This document shows, piece by piece, positions 8,018-16,326 of a DNA stretch of 41,546 nt. The first letter of the stretch is position 1. Each line of letters opens with the position of its first letter. The DNA comes from Nitrososphaerota archaeon (GTDB taxonomy: Archaea; Thermoproteota; Bathyarchaeia; Bathyarchaeales; Bathycorpusculaceae): contig JAIRQQ010000026.1 in assembly GCA_031256395.1 (NCBI GenBank), forward strand, positions 1-41,546, in the 5' to 3' direction. The notes under the pieces were generated by a model. It was not told the origin of the DNA and ran no database searches. It worked only from the letters and a program-made list of their open reading frames with translations. Made by a program: the position numbers and the translations under genes.

Positions 8018-8112
8018 ACAACAAAACACAAAAACAACAAACACCATCATCAAAACACCAAAAAACCACCCAACCAAAAACAAACAGAAAACACCCAATC
8101 AACATTTAAAAA
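8018..8112 (-). terminator. G/U-rich 3' region after the nitrogenase-like operon
   Basis: For about 95 bases the minus strand is almost only T and G, with several runs of four to six T. It lies 50 bases after the stop of the NifK-like gene. Archaeal termination uses U-rich tracts, so this is the likely end of the btuFCD-nifHDK transcript. No hairpin is needed or seen. Confidence 0.45.
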
Positions 8113-8161
8113 AGACGATAGAGAACACTTGACAAAATAAACGCATCAATTTACAATCAAA

Positions 8162-9493
8162 TCACCAATATTTCACATGCCTTACTGCATTGAGTATATC
8201 TTCAATAAGAGTTAGAACACCATTAAAACCCATTAAAGGACGATTTGTCAGGGTAACTCTTTCATGGTAGGGAAAAGTTATAGGGATAAATTGGGGCGGA
8301 CTTGGAAGTAGTAAAGAAATATTTTTTTCAATACCGCTACCTAAGAGTAAGCTGGGTGTTGTTTTTCTAAGATAATCCATTAACTCATACTGATCAGGGT
8401 TAACAAGTACAGGCGCATTTAGCAGATTACGAGATAAATATGCTTTAATAGATTCAGAGTTTTTGGGGCCTGATTCTTTAATTCCCACAACAACCGGTAA
8501 CATGCCCAAGTATTCATAGAGAAAAGTTGTCAGTGCATAAACTTGGGAGGAATCACCAAAAACAGCAAAGGGCATACCTCTAAGACTACTGGTAAAAGAA
8601 GATACTCGGGCAAGAGCTGGATAACATTTCTTTCGAACACGACTAGATTCAAGAGTTATAGTTTCACTGGAGATATCAAAAAAGTCGGCAACTGCTTTAA
8701 ACCATGCTTCAGAGGCAGATAGACCGTAGGGTGCCTGAAGATTTAAATCGATATGGGGAATGCCACACTTATTTTCTAGATAAGAAGCAATTTTGTCACC
8801 GTATTCTTCGTTGAGAACTAGATTAAGTTCAGCCTGACTAGCTCTTTGCAGATTAGATATAGATTCGCCTGCACAAATAACAGATACTGTGTGGATACCC
8901 AGAAGTTTTAGCATCCGCTTAATTTCGGCGAGGTCATTTTCCCAGTTATAATGAAAAATGGTACTGCCAATAATGTTAACGGTACGAGAAATTTTTTGAT
9001 TACGTTTAATTAATATGTGATCCAGAATTTTAATGACCGCATCCTGAAATCCAGAGGCATATGTTCCAGTAAAGCCGGTACTGTCGATGGCTACAGATAG
9101 GGTTTTAATGTTTGCGTTTTGGATGATTTGAGTTAGGTCATCACCGATAATGGAGGTACCTGAATGATTGATGACCCCTATGAGTCCGTGTTTGTTTTGT
9201 TCGAGCTGTTTTAGGGCTTGGGTAACTTTGGGTTCACTCCCATATACGAAATCGGTTTCATCTATGTAGGTGCAAGGGATTCTTGGTTGGCCAAAATAAA
9301 AATCAGCAAAATAGTTGACATCAACAGATTGGGGATGTGAGGCCATCAGGCTTGACATGTATGCAGGATAGGTCTTACAGCCTATGGGACCGTTTAGAAG
9401 TGTACAGGCTTCTTGAATGCCTTCAAAGGCAGCTATGGCGCCTATGAGTGAGTCTGGTCTATGGGAAGCTTTTGAGGAATTATTCATCATCAT
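8162..9493 (-). CDS. Nitrogenase-like component 1, NifK-like subunit
   Basis: A 443-residue nitrogenase-superfamily component 1 protein. Residues 14-39 align without gaps to the start of the NifD-like half of the upstream fusion: DSLIGA against CSLTGA, and NGPIGC (Cys39) against SPQGC. Next come PCTYIDETDFVYG (Cys74) and SGTSIIGDD near 111-119. At the three classical P-cluster cysteine positions it thus has Asp14, Cys39 and Ser111. DPOR subunit BchB also uses an Asp as a cluster ligand, though at a different position. The ATG overlaps the fusion gene's stop by 14 bases, so translation is coupled. It probably pairs with that NifD domain around a [4Fe-4S] cluster. Substrate unknown; a tetrapyrrole is inferred from context. 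Confidence 0.85.
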   Translation of the reverse strand: MMMNNSSKASHRPDSLIGAIAAFEGIQEACTLLNGPIGCKTYPAYMSSLMASHPQSVDVNYFADFYFGQPRIPCTYIDETDFVYGSEPKVTQALKQLEQNKHGLIGVINHSGTSIIGDDLTQIIQNANIKTLSVAIDSTGFTGTYASGFQDAVIKILDHILIKRNQKISRTVNIIGSTIFHYNWENDLAEIKRMLKLLGIHTVSVICAGESISNLQRASQAELNLVLNEEYGDKIASYLENKCGIPHIDLNLQAPYGLSASEAWFKAVADFFDISSETITLESSRVRKKCYPALARVSSFTSSLRGMPFAVFGDSSQVYALTTFLYEYLGMLPVVVGIKESGPKNSESIKAYLSRNLLNAPVLVNPDQYELMDYLRKTTPSLLLGSGIEKNISLLLPSPPQFIPITFPYHERVTLTNRPLMGFNGVLTLIEDILNAVRHVKYW

Positions 9494-11642
9494 ATCGCCA
9501 GCCTTCGATAAAGGGGATTTTTAATTTTAAGCAAAGGGCTTTAGCATAGTCTAAACCAATGTTAAAACCATAGGGAGGAAGTACAGGAAAAGAGACACAG
9601 GGAACAGTGGTTATTAGAGGGCGGGCGGATAAAACGAAATCGGGGTGATTCAAACGTATGGCTTCTTCTATGTAGTCTGTTGTATAGTTTGCTTCAGGTT
9701 TAGGCAGGGCTCTTTCTTCGGGGGCAAATATGTTAAAGGCGTTGATGTGTTTTACTTCCACCTCTAAAGCGGTTAGGGTGGAGTGGAGCCATTCGATGTT
9801 AGCTCCGTTTGAGTTGATTAGGGCTTTTTTTCCTGTAAAATGGGGTTTTAATTGTTCGATCTCCTTTTTGTAGTTTGTTTGGGTTTCTGTTATGAGTTTT
9901 TCTGCTAAGGCTTCTTTGCCAAATTGTTGTGCGATTATACGAGTAAATTCGGCGGTTTGTTCAAATCCGATGGGCACAGGGGTTTGGAGTGTTTGGGTTC
10001 CAAAGTTCTTATCTAGAAATGCGCAGAGGGCATCGGTGGTGGGTCCGTTTGCTACAGGCAAATTAATTTTTGCTTTTTTAAAGTTTTTTATTTGGTCTAT
10101 GGTGGTTTGTCTGATGTAGCGGCAGTTTATTTTTATGCCCAAAGCAGTTAGGATGTGGTGTATTGTTTGGAAGTTTGGGTTAGCGGTGGTAGCGAGGTTT
10201 TGTTCGCCGATAAGGTTTATGGTGTCATTGGTTGGGTTGATAGTTTTATCTATGAATTGTTCGGCGATTAACTGGCAGGCAGTAAGCATACCTGAGTAAA
10301 AGTCGCCGCCCATTACGCCGTCGGAGGGAATGTGGAGTATTTTTTGGTTATCGGTGTTTAATTTTGATATAAGTGAGTTAATGTCATCTCCAATTAGTCC
10401 TGCAGTGCAGGAGGTTATTAGAAAAATCGGTTGGGTGGGAAATTTTGTTTTGATGTAGATTAAGGTGTCTTCTATGTTTTTTGTGCCGCCAAATATCACG
10501 TCAGTTTCTTGCATATTTGTACAGAGAAGATTGGGAAGATCCAGAGGGTATAAGTCGGGAGGGGCTTTTTGGTGTATACAGTAGCTGATGTAGGCGCAGC
10601 CTTGGGGGGAATCCATAAGAGCGGTTGCGTCTTGAATTTGATTTATGATGTTGTAAGCGCCAGTGAGTGAGCAGCCATATATGGGTATGCGTTCTTTTGG
10701 AGTCGGGGTTTGAATGTTTGGTTTGTTTGGAATGATGTTTTTAGAGTTAGTTGGGATTTGGTTTGTTGTTTGTTTTGGGGGGTTATTGTTTTGGGGGGTT
10801 TTGGGAAGTTGGGGAGGGGTTGTTTGGGGTTTTGTGTTGTAGCAGAATTCATAGATGAAGGCTTCGAGTTCTTTGTCTGAGAGAGGGGTTGGTATTACAG
10901 GGTTTGAGTGTTGTTCGATGTGGTTGGCGATTTCTGAGTAGATATTGGCTAGTTCAGTGTTGGGTGCAAATTCCATGATGGTTTTAGAGTTCAGTTCTGC
11001 TTGGGGAATAAGTTCACTTCGTGGGATAGCGGCGATTAGTTGGGTGCCAATTTTTTTAGCGAATTCTTCTAGCACTTGGCGTTCATTGTTTGTTCCTCGT
11101 TGGTTGCCTATTATGCCGCCGAGTTTTCCATGTGTGGATGTGAATCTTTGTAAGCCTTTTGCTATGTTGTTGGCGGCATAGATGGAGGCTATTTCACCTG
11201 ATGATACGATGTATATTTCGTCGGCGTAGCCATCACGCATTGGAACAGCAAAACCACCACAGACAACATCACCTAAGACGTCGAAAAAGACGTAATCAAA
11301 TTGGTTGGTGTCTAGGCCTTGGTCTTTTAGGAGTTGGAGTGTTTGAATTATTCCTCTGCCAGCACAGCCTACGCCGGGTTCAGGGCCTCCTGCTTCGATG
11401 CATTTTACTTGGTTATAGCCAGTTAGCATCACTGTATCAAGAGAGACTGTGCCGGTGCGGTTTAGTTGTTCAAGTACGGTTGTTTGGGTAAATCCTCCTA
11501 GGAGCAGACGTGTTGAGTCGTGTTTAGGGTCGCAGCCTATTTGGAGGATTTTTTTACCCTTCAACGACAGTGCGGCGATAACATTTGAGATGGTTGTGGA
11601 TTTGCCTATGCCGCCTTTGCCATAAAATGCAATACTTTTCAA
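9480..11642 (-). CDS. Fused nitrogenase-like Fe protein (NifH) and NifD-like subunit
   Basis: A 720-residue fusion. Residues 1-260 are a NifH/BchL/CfbC-type ATPase: P-loop GKGGIGKS (8-15), CDPKHDST, and the bridging [4Fe-4S] cysteines Cys93 (GVGCAGRG) and Cys128 (DVVCGG). Residues 265-318 are a Pro/Thr/Asn/Gln linker. Residues 319-720 are NifD-like, with Cys324 (YGCSLTGA), Cys349 (SPQGC) and Cys412 (SCTAGLIGDD) at the classical cluster positions. The FeMo-cofactor cysteine is replaced: the aligned stretch reads KINLPVANG, with Ala near 531. The start is TTG 7 bases after GGAGG, overlapping the btuD stop. Fe protein and component 1 normally must separate, so the covalent link is unusual. Nitrogen fixation is unlikely; reduction of a tetrapyrrole is the working idea. 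CfbCD (F430 synthesis) is the nearest alternative. Confidence 0.88.
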   Translation of the reverse strand: MKSIAFYGKGGIGKSTTISNVIAALSLKGKKILQIGCDPKHDSTRLLLGGFTQTTVLEQLNRTGTVSLDTVMLTGYNQVKCIEAGGPEPGVGCAGRGIIQTLQLLKDQGLDTNQFDYVFFDVLGDVVCGGFAVPMRDGYADEIYIVSSGEIASIYAANNIAKGLQRFTSTHGKLGGIIGNQRGTNNERQVLEEFAKKIGTQLIAAIPRSELIPQAELNSKTIMEFAPNTELANIYSEIANHIEQHSNPVIPTPLSDKELEAFIYEFCYNTKPQTTPPQLPKTPQNNNPPKQTTNQIPTNSKNIIPNKPNIQTPTPKERIPIYGCSLTGAYNIINQIQDATALMDSPQGCAYISYCIHQKAPPDLYPLDLPNLLCTNMQETDVIFGGTKNIEDTLIYIKTKFPTQPIFLITSCTAGLIGDDINSLISKLNTDNQKILHIPSDGVMGGDFYSGMLTACQLIAEQFIDKTINPTNDTINLIGEQNLATTANPNFQTIHHILTALGIKINCRYIRQTTIDQIKNFKKAKINLPVANGPTTDALCAFLDKNFGTQTLQTPVPIGFEQTAEFTRIIAQQFGKEALAEKLITETQTNYKKEIEQLKPHFTGKKALINSNGANIEWLHSTLTALEVEVKHINAFNIFAPEERALPKPEANYTTDYIEEAIRLNHPDFVLSARPLITTVPCVSFPVLPPYGFNIGLDYAKALCLKLKIPFIEGWRYDDE

Positions 11643-12976
11643 GGACTAACCTCCTCGGGTAGCTCAGCTATCACTGTTGTTACTGGTTGAGGGGCAATTG
11701 TTTTGTGGTCTGCATGTTTTTTGGCTAAACAATTAAGGGCGGCTAAGAGGGCGGGTTCATCTTTAACGGATGTGATGCCTTTGTTTTTGAGGAGTTGTAG
11801 TTTTTCTTGTGCTTGGCCTTTTGTGTAATCTTGCAACCCGATTAGATATGCATATTCATCTATCATAAAAGTAGGGATACCCTGATCTACCGCATAGAGG
11901 GCGGCGTCTAGATTTTTAATGTTGCCGTAGCCGTATGGGAAAGATGTTACGATTACGAAATCTGCTTTTTTTATTAATTGTAAGTTATTATTGTGAGCGA
12001 CTTCACTTATTGGAGACATGGGAGCTTCGGTTGTTATGGGTATTTTTAGAAAGCTTGCGGTTTCTTGGTCGGTATCTAGCAAGTTTAATACTCCCGCAGT
12101 TACGTTGTAGCCATCATCAATTAATTGTTTCATAAGTGAACTGCCGCTTCCTGCCCCGCAGATTATATGAACAGTTAAACTGCGTTTGGGTGCTGCGTGG
12201 TTAATTGAGAGAGGAATGATGTAGGGGGTTTTTGTCATGGAATTTTGCTTTACAATGGTGTCAATGTTAAAAATTGTTTTAATATTTTCGCTTGTTAGGA
12301 TATCGGTATTTCCGGTAGCAACTATTTTTCCGTTTTTTAACAGTATTAAAGAGTCACAGTAACGGGCGGCAAGGTTGAAATCATGAAATACGCCTACAAC
12401 TACAAGTTTTTTATCGTCACATAACCGCTTGAGCAAATCCATTATTTCAAGTTGATTAGCTACATCAAGAAAAGTAGTGGGTTCATCAAGGAGTAGAACT
12501 TGGGGTTCTTGGGCTAAGGCGCGGCTTATAATGATACGCTGGCGTTCGCCGCCGCTTAATTCAGTTATTAAACGATCTTGGAGATGCAAGGTTCCGGTAT
12601 AAGCCATTGCGTTTTTGGCGATAGCTACGTCTTTTTCACTCTCTATAGCAAAGCGGGAAAGATGCGGTGAGCGGCCCATCAATACCACATCAAGTGCAGT
12701 AAAGCTAAATGCAACAGTAGATCCTTGGGAGACAACGGCCATTTGCTTAGCTACATCGATAGCTTTCATTGTATAGATATCTTGGTCGCCTAGGATGATT
12801 GTACCTACTTTGGGTTTTAGGGTATGACTTATGCTTTTGAGCAGAGTTGTTTTCCCTGACCCGTTAGGTCCAAGAATGCCTACGAACTGTCCAGTTTGTG
12901 TGTGAAGGCTGATGTTTTCAATTATTTTTGTGGACTCGTAATAACAATCAATATTGTCAACTTTTAATTCTACCAT
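11639..12976 (-). CDS. btuD: Corrinoid ABC importer ATPase (BtuD type) with C-terminal extension
   Basis: Residues 1-255 form a FecE/BtuD-type ATPase: Walker A GPNGSGKTTLL, Q-loop VVSQGS, signature LSGGERQR, Walker B VLLLDEP and the switch histidine in FHDFNLA. Residues from about 258 on form a second domain starting VHIICGAGSGSSLMKQL, an extension seen in archaeal BtuD-like proteins; its role is not known to me. The ATG at 12976 lies 6 bases after AGGTGA; a GTG at 12985 is in frame but is part of that ribosome site. It follows btuC and overlaps the nitrogenase-like fusion gene, so importer and reductase are made from one transcript. Confidence 0.88.
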   Translation of the reverse strand: MVELKVDNIDCYYESTKIIENISLHTQTGQFVGILGPNGSGKTTLLKSISHTLKPKVGTIILGDQDIYTMKAIDVAKQMAVVSQGSTVAFSFTALDVVLMGRSPHLSRFAIESEKDVAIAKNAMAYTGTLHLQDRLITELSGGERQRIIISRALAQEPQVLLLDEPTTFLDVANQLEIMDLLKRLCDDKKLVVVGVFHDFNLAARYCDSLILLKNGKIVATGNTDILTSENIKTIFNIDTIVKQNSMTKTPYIIPLSINHAAPKRSLTVHIICGAGSGSSLMKQLIDDGYNVTAGVLNLLDTDQETASFLKIPITTEAPMSPISEVAHNNNLQLIKKADFVIVTSFPYGYGNIKNLDAALYAVDQGIPTFMIDEYAYLIGLQDYTKGQAQEKLQLLKNKGITSVKDEPALLAALNCLAKKHADHKTIAPQPVTTVIAELPEEVSP

Positions 12977-12985
12977 GTTTATCAC

Positions 12986-14074
12986 CTATGAAGCATCAAC
13001 TTTTTTCTTTCTTCGCATAAGATAGAGGAAAAACGGTCCGCCGCAAACTGCAGTTATTACACCAACAGGCAACTCGGAGGGGGCGATTACAATTCGTGCT
13101 AGAGTGTCACACAGCACAAGAAAAGTAGCACCCATTAAAGCGGATGCGATTATTAGAATTCGGTGGTCAGGAGAAAAGAGCAAGCGGGCCAAGTGGGGAA
13201 TGATTAAACCTACAAAAGCAATTAATCCACCAATTGAAACAGCCGCCGCAGTTACAAACGCACTAGCTACTAGGAGAATTTTCTTCAGTCTTTCAAGATC
13301 TACACCTAAATGGGTAGATTCAGATTCACCAAGTGCGAGCAGATTTAGATCACGAGAAAACATATAGATGACCACAGAACCCACGACTATAAAGAGCAAA
13401 GCATTCCAAAAATCAGACCACTCTGTATATGAGAAGCTACCCATAAGCCAGAAGGAAGTCTGACGGAATTGATCAGGAAACAAAGAATGATAAGCGTTAA
13501 CAATTGCACCAAACAAAATACTAACAGCAATACCTGAGAGAAGAAGAGTTTGGACTGGAACTTTATTACCTACTCTTGAGAGGGCATATACTCCAAACAC
13601 TGTTAACAAACAGCCTACGAACGCAAAAAGCGGCATCGTGTTTATGCCCAATACAGTTATACTGGCGCCGAGAATAACAGAGGTAGTGGCACCCAAAGCG
13701 GCTCCAGATGAGGCTCCGATTGTATAGGGGTCAGCCATTGGATTTCTAAACAGACCCTGATAGGCCGCACCTGCAATAGCTAAGCCAGCGCCCACAAGCG
13801 CGGCGCATAAAGCCCTTGGAAAGCGCACTTGAAGAATTAGGGCGGTTTCAAGGGGTGAAACTGGAAAATCAACCAATCGGTTAAGTCCAGGGATATTGGC
13901 GAAAAACACACCAAGTATGTTAGAAACGGGAATGTTGACATAACCTACACCTATGGAGAATATGATAGAACATATCAATAGCCCAAAAAGCCCCAGAGCA
14001 ATAAAACGCCAGTTTTTGGCTTTTTGAGGCGAATTTAATTTTTTTACAATCACGGCTTTAAGGTTATTCAACAT
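12986..14074 (-). CDS. btuC: Corrinoid ABC importer permease (BtuC/FecCD family)
   Basis: A 362-residue multi-span permease of the FecCD family. It has an N-terminal helix at about 24-46, the RFPRALCAALVGAGLAIAG and GLFRNPMADPYTIGASSGAALG segments (roughly 83-130), and the coupling region GLIAFVGLIIPHLAR with HRIL near the C-terminus. It forms the membrane channel of the importer with the binding protein upstream and the ATPase downstream. The stop lies 9 bases before the btuD ATG. A GGAG site precedes the start. Confidence 0.88.
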   Translation of the reverse strand: MLNNLKAVIVKKLNSPQKAKNWRFIALGLFGLLICSIIFSIGVGYVNIPVSNILGVFFANIPGLNRLVDFPVSPLETALILQVRFPRALCAALVGAGLAIAGAAYQGLFRNPMADPYTIGASSGAALGATTSVILGASITVLGINTMPLFAFVGCLLTVFGVYALSRVGNKVPVQTLLLSGIAVSILFGAIVNAYHSLFPDQFRQTSFWLMGSFSYTEWSDFWNALLFIVVGSVVIYMFSRDLNLLALGESESTHLGVDLERLKKILLVASAFVTAAAVSIGGLIAFVGLIIPHLARLLFSPDHRILIIASALMGATFLVLCDTLARIVIAPSELPVGVITAVCGGPFFLYLMRRKKKVDAS

Positions 14075-14110
14075 CCTTGTGGACTCCTCTAAAAAAAGAA
14101 AGGGAAAAAT

Positions 14111-15061
14111 TTAGGTACTGTCAAAGATTTCCGGATGGAATATTTTGGAAAGCTCATCTAAAGCAGCGATAGATCTTGGCCCGGGTCGTGAAAAGGTGCT
14201 GTCGTGACCTATGTTATAGATTTGGGTGTTTGCAACTGCAGTAATGCTTGACCACCCGGGACGAGTCTTAAAACTGTTAAGGGCGGTATAGCTTGAGAGG
14301 ATTATATCAGGATTTTTAGCGATAACAGCTTCAGAGCCAATCACCGGATAAGCTGTCGCAGCATCATCAAAAATACTTGTACCACCAGCCAAGGCAACAA
14401 GGTCACTTATATAACTGGTTGGACCCACAGACATTAAGGGATCAGCAGATATTTCGACGTAAACTTTGGGCTTATCAGTTATGCCTGCAACTTTATTTGT
14501 TATATTATCAATGCTGGTAGTGAGATCAGCTACTATTGCCGCGGCCTCATCAGCATGGCCGGTTGCTTTACCGACGATAACAAGGTTACCCAATACATCC
14601 TTGATAGTTTGAGGGTTTAACACTATTACAGTATAGCCCATATTGCGCAGTTTGCTTGCCGCTTCATCACTTGCACCGCCTCCACTTGCAATAATCAAGT
14701 CAGGTTCTAGTGCAATTATGGGCTCTATTGCCGGCTGCCAGTAACTGCCAATAGAACTCATTTTACCCTCTGCAATCCATTCGGCAAAATCGTAGGGGTA
14801 ATCACAAAAATCTGTAACACCGACAACTTGATCACCCGCACCAACAGCAAACAAAACCTCAGTAATACTGGGTGCTAAAGAGACAATACGCTGAGGAACT
14901 GAGCTAATAGTTACTTCAGTGCCATCATCATCAATTACAGTTACGGATTTACCATCACTACCGTTGTTTTGCGGGTCGGCATATAGAAATACCACAGCCG
15001 CTGAAACTACAATCACTGCAAGAAGTATTGCCACAATTAACCATAACTTTGTTTTTTGCAT
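14111..15061 (-). CDS. btuF: Corrinoid-type periplasmic-binding protein (BtuF family)
   Basis: A 316-residue binding protein with an N-terminal membrane helix or lipid-free anchor (about residues 5-25), then a class III binding fold. Key segments are RIVSLAPSITEVLFAVGAGDQVVGV with FCDYP, and SSIGSYWQPAIEPIIALEPDLIIAS, as in BtuF-type vitamin B12 binding proteins. It would capture a corrinoid outside the membrane and pass it to BtuC/BtuD. The ATG at 15061 follows GGAGAGG by 4 bases; the TTG at 15073 is less likely. It is the first gene of a five-gene operon under the operator at 15106-15145. A related ligand (haem, F430 or siderophore) cannot be excluded. Confidence 0.85.
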   Translation of the reverse strand: MQKTKLWLIVAILLAVIVVSAAVVFLYADPQNNGSDGKSVTVIDDDGTEVTISSVPQRIVSLAPSITEVLFAVGAGDQVVGVTDFCDYPYDFAEWIAEGKMSSIGSYWQPAIEPIIALEPDLIIASGGGASDEAASKLRNMGYTVIVLNPQTIKDVLGNLVIVGKATGHADEAAAIVADLTTSIDNITNKVAGITDKPKVYVEISADPLMSVGPTSYISDLVALAGGTSIFDDAATAYPVIGSEAVIAKNPDIILSSYTALNSFKTRPGWSSITAVANTQIYNIGHDSTFSRPGPRSIAALDELSKIFHPEIFDST

Positions 15062-15105
15062 AAGCCTCTCCAACTTTAAGTTTAAACGCTAAAACAACTA
15101 AAAGC

Positions 15106-15145
15106 CTAATAAACCTTAAGTTAATCTCCATTAATCTTTAGTTGA
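15106..15145 (-). promoter_or_regulatory. Shared operator/promoter element, copy E, before btuF
   Basis: Minus strand: TCAACTAAAG, ATTAA, ATTAACTTAA and GGTTTATTAG in the common 40-bp register. The middle repeat is the least conserved of the seven. The btuF ATG lies about 45 bases downstream, which fits a TATA-driven short leader. Confidence 0.75.
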
Positions 15146-15160
15146 TCAACCAAAGTTTCG

Positions 15161-15212
15161 CCACAACCAACAACAACGACTACAAACAAAAAACAACAAC
15201 CACTAAACACAA
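15161..15212 (-). terminator. G/U-rich 3' region after the second FecCD permease
   Basis: The minus strand here is T/G-rich with runs such as TTTTTTGTTTG and lies about 40 bases after the permease stop at 15250, just before the next operator. A likely U-rich archaeal terminator. Confidence 0.4.
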
Positions 15213-15249
15213 ATTCATAATAAAGGGATAGGTAGAGGCGCATTGAGTT

Positions 15250-16326
15250 TCAACGCCAATTTTGCTTCCTTCGGGTCAAAAGTATATAGATAAAGAAAGG
15301 AACACCCAATAATGAGGTTATAATACCGACAGGAAGTTCTGTTGGGACAAACACAAGCCGAGCTACTGTATCAGAACACAAAAGTAAACCAGCACCAACT
15401 AAAGCGCTACCCGGAATAAGAAACCTATGATCATTACCAATAAATGATCGAGCAATATGCGGCGAGATTAAACAGATAAACCCAATTACACCGGTAAAGG
15501 CTATTATAGCCGCGGTTGCCAAGGCTTCCAGCACCATAGTTATTGTCAAAACACGTTTAGAATTAACACCCAAACTCTTTGCCACATCTTCGCCCATACT
15601 CAAGACATTGATATCCCAAGACTGCGAAAACATAAGAACAAACGTTAACACAACCATCGGCAGAACAAACATGATACTATTCCAGGTTGCAGTGTTAAGT
15701 CCCCCCATGAGCCAGAAAACAACGGATCGCACCGCCTGATGTTCGGGCGCAATATATTGAATCAAAGACAACAACGCCGAAAACAAATAGCCCACAGCAA
15801 CACCACCCAAAATTACGGTTTCAGTGTTCATACTGCGCAAACGAGCAATACCACATACCAACAAAATAGCAAGCATACTAAACACAAAAGCATTAATGAT
15901 AACAAGAGAACCAGCGACAGAAGTTATAACACCTACACCAAAAACGATAGCCAAAGCAGCACCAAACCCGGCAGCCGCAGAAATACCCAAAATATAGGAG
16001 GAAACCAAAGGATTTCGCAAAACACCCTGCATTGTTGCACCTGAAGCGGCAAGACCAGCACCAGCAATTAAAGCAAGAACAATACGCGGAAGGCGCAAAT
16101 CCAGAATTATTTTTTGAGTCAACATGGGTTCAGGGGCAATATTTAGGAAAGGAAAAAGTTTAGACAAAACGACATTCGCAGCTTCACTAAAGCCAGGTGA
16201 ACCAGCACCAAAACTAATCGAAACCACAACAGCCACAATTATGAAAATAAAAATGGAGAGTAAACCAAGAGTTTTGCGTTTCTTGTCCTTTTTATAGAGC
16301 TGTTTTAGGTCGGCAACGCTACTCAT
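15250..16326 (-). CDS. FecCD-family metal-chelate ABC permease, second set
   Basis: A 358-residue permease of the FecCD family with a lysine-rich N-terminus, LRLPRIVLALIAGAGLAASG and GVLRNPLVSSYILGISAAAG near residues 80-120, and a FTGVIGFICLISPHIAR coupling region. It is closely similar along its whole length to the permease at 26019-27092, so the two arose by duplication. Its ATG overlaps the stop of the upstream binding-protein gene by 4 bases. No ATPase gene follows: the operon ends here. It presumably borrows the ATPase at 25189-26022 or the BtuD at 11639-12976. Ligand unknown: iron-siderophore, haem or corrinoid. Confidence 0.85.
   Translation of the reverse strand: MSSVADLKQLYKKDKKRKTLGLLSIFIFIIVAVVVSISFGAGSPGFSEAANVVLSKLFPFLNIAPEPMLTQKIILDLRLPRIVLALIAGAGLAASGATMQGVLRNPLVSSYILGISAAAGFGAALAIVFGVGVITSVAGSLVIINAFVFSMLAILLVCGIARLRSMNTETVILGGVAVGYLFSALLSLIQYIAPEHQAVRSVVFWLMGGLNTATWNSIMFVLPMVVLTFVLMFSQSWDINVLSMGEDVAKSLGVNSKRVLTITMVLEALATAAIIAFTGVIGFICLISPHIARSFIGNDHRFLIPGSALVGAGLLLCSDTVARLVFVPTELPVGIITSLLGVPFFIYILLTRRKQNWR

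Larger units (their letters stand above)
6855..8161. other. 1.3-kb mostly non-coding region with duplicated modules
   Basis: No conventional gene is supported here. The longer open frames (6966-7214 plus, 6971-7234 minus, 7782-7964 plus) lack a good ribosome site and look random in composition. The right part holds two copies of one module: a 40-bp operator/promoter reading leftward (7626-7665 and 7958-7997), then about 100-150 bases later a long hairpin whose stem starts AATCTA-CG (7480-7530 and 7818-7864). Further hairpins lie at 7384-7408 (GAGTGTT paired with AACATTC) and 7306-7356 (CTTGTGT paired with ACACAAG). The layout suggests structured RNAs, or a long structured leader for the surface-protein gene at 6854. 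Confidence 0.6.

Noticed and set aside
8010-8112. A/C-rich plus-strand tract as a repeat or replication origin
   Set aside because: Similar tracts follow other leftward operons, so U-rich termination on the minus strand explains it better.
8162-11642. A nitrogen-fixation locus
   Set aside because: The FeMo-cofactor cysteine is missing, there is no nifE, nifN or nifB nearby, and the neighbours are corrinoid transport genes.
9480-11642. CfbC/CfbD of F430 synthesis as a firm call
   Set aside because: CfbD is a single component-1 protein, while here two different subunits and a fused Fe protein occur, and no other cfb gene is in the window. It remains an alternative.
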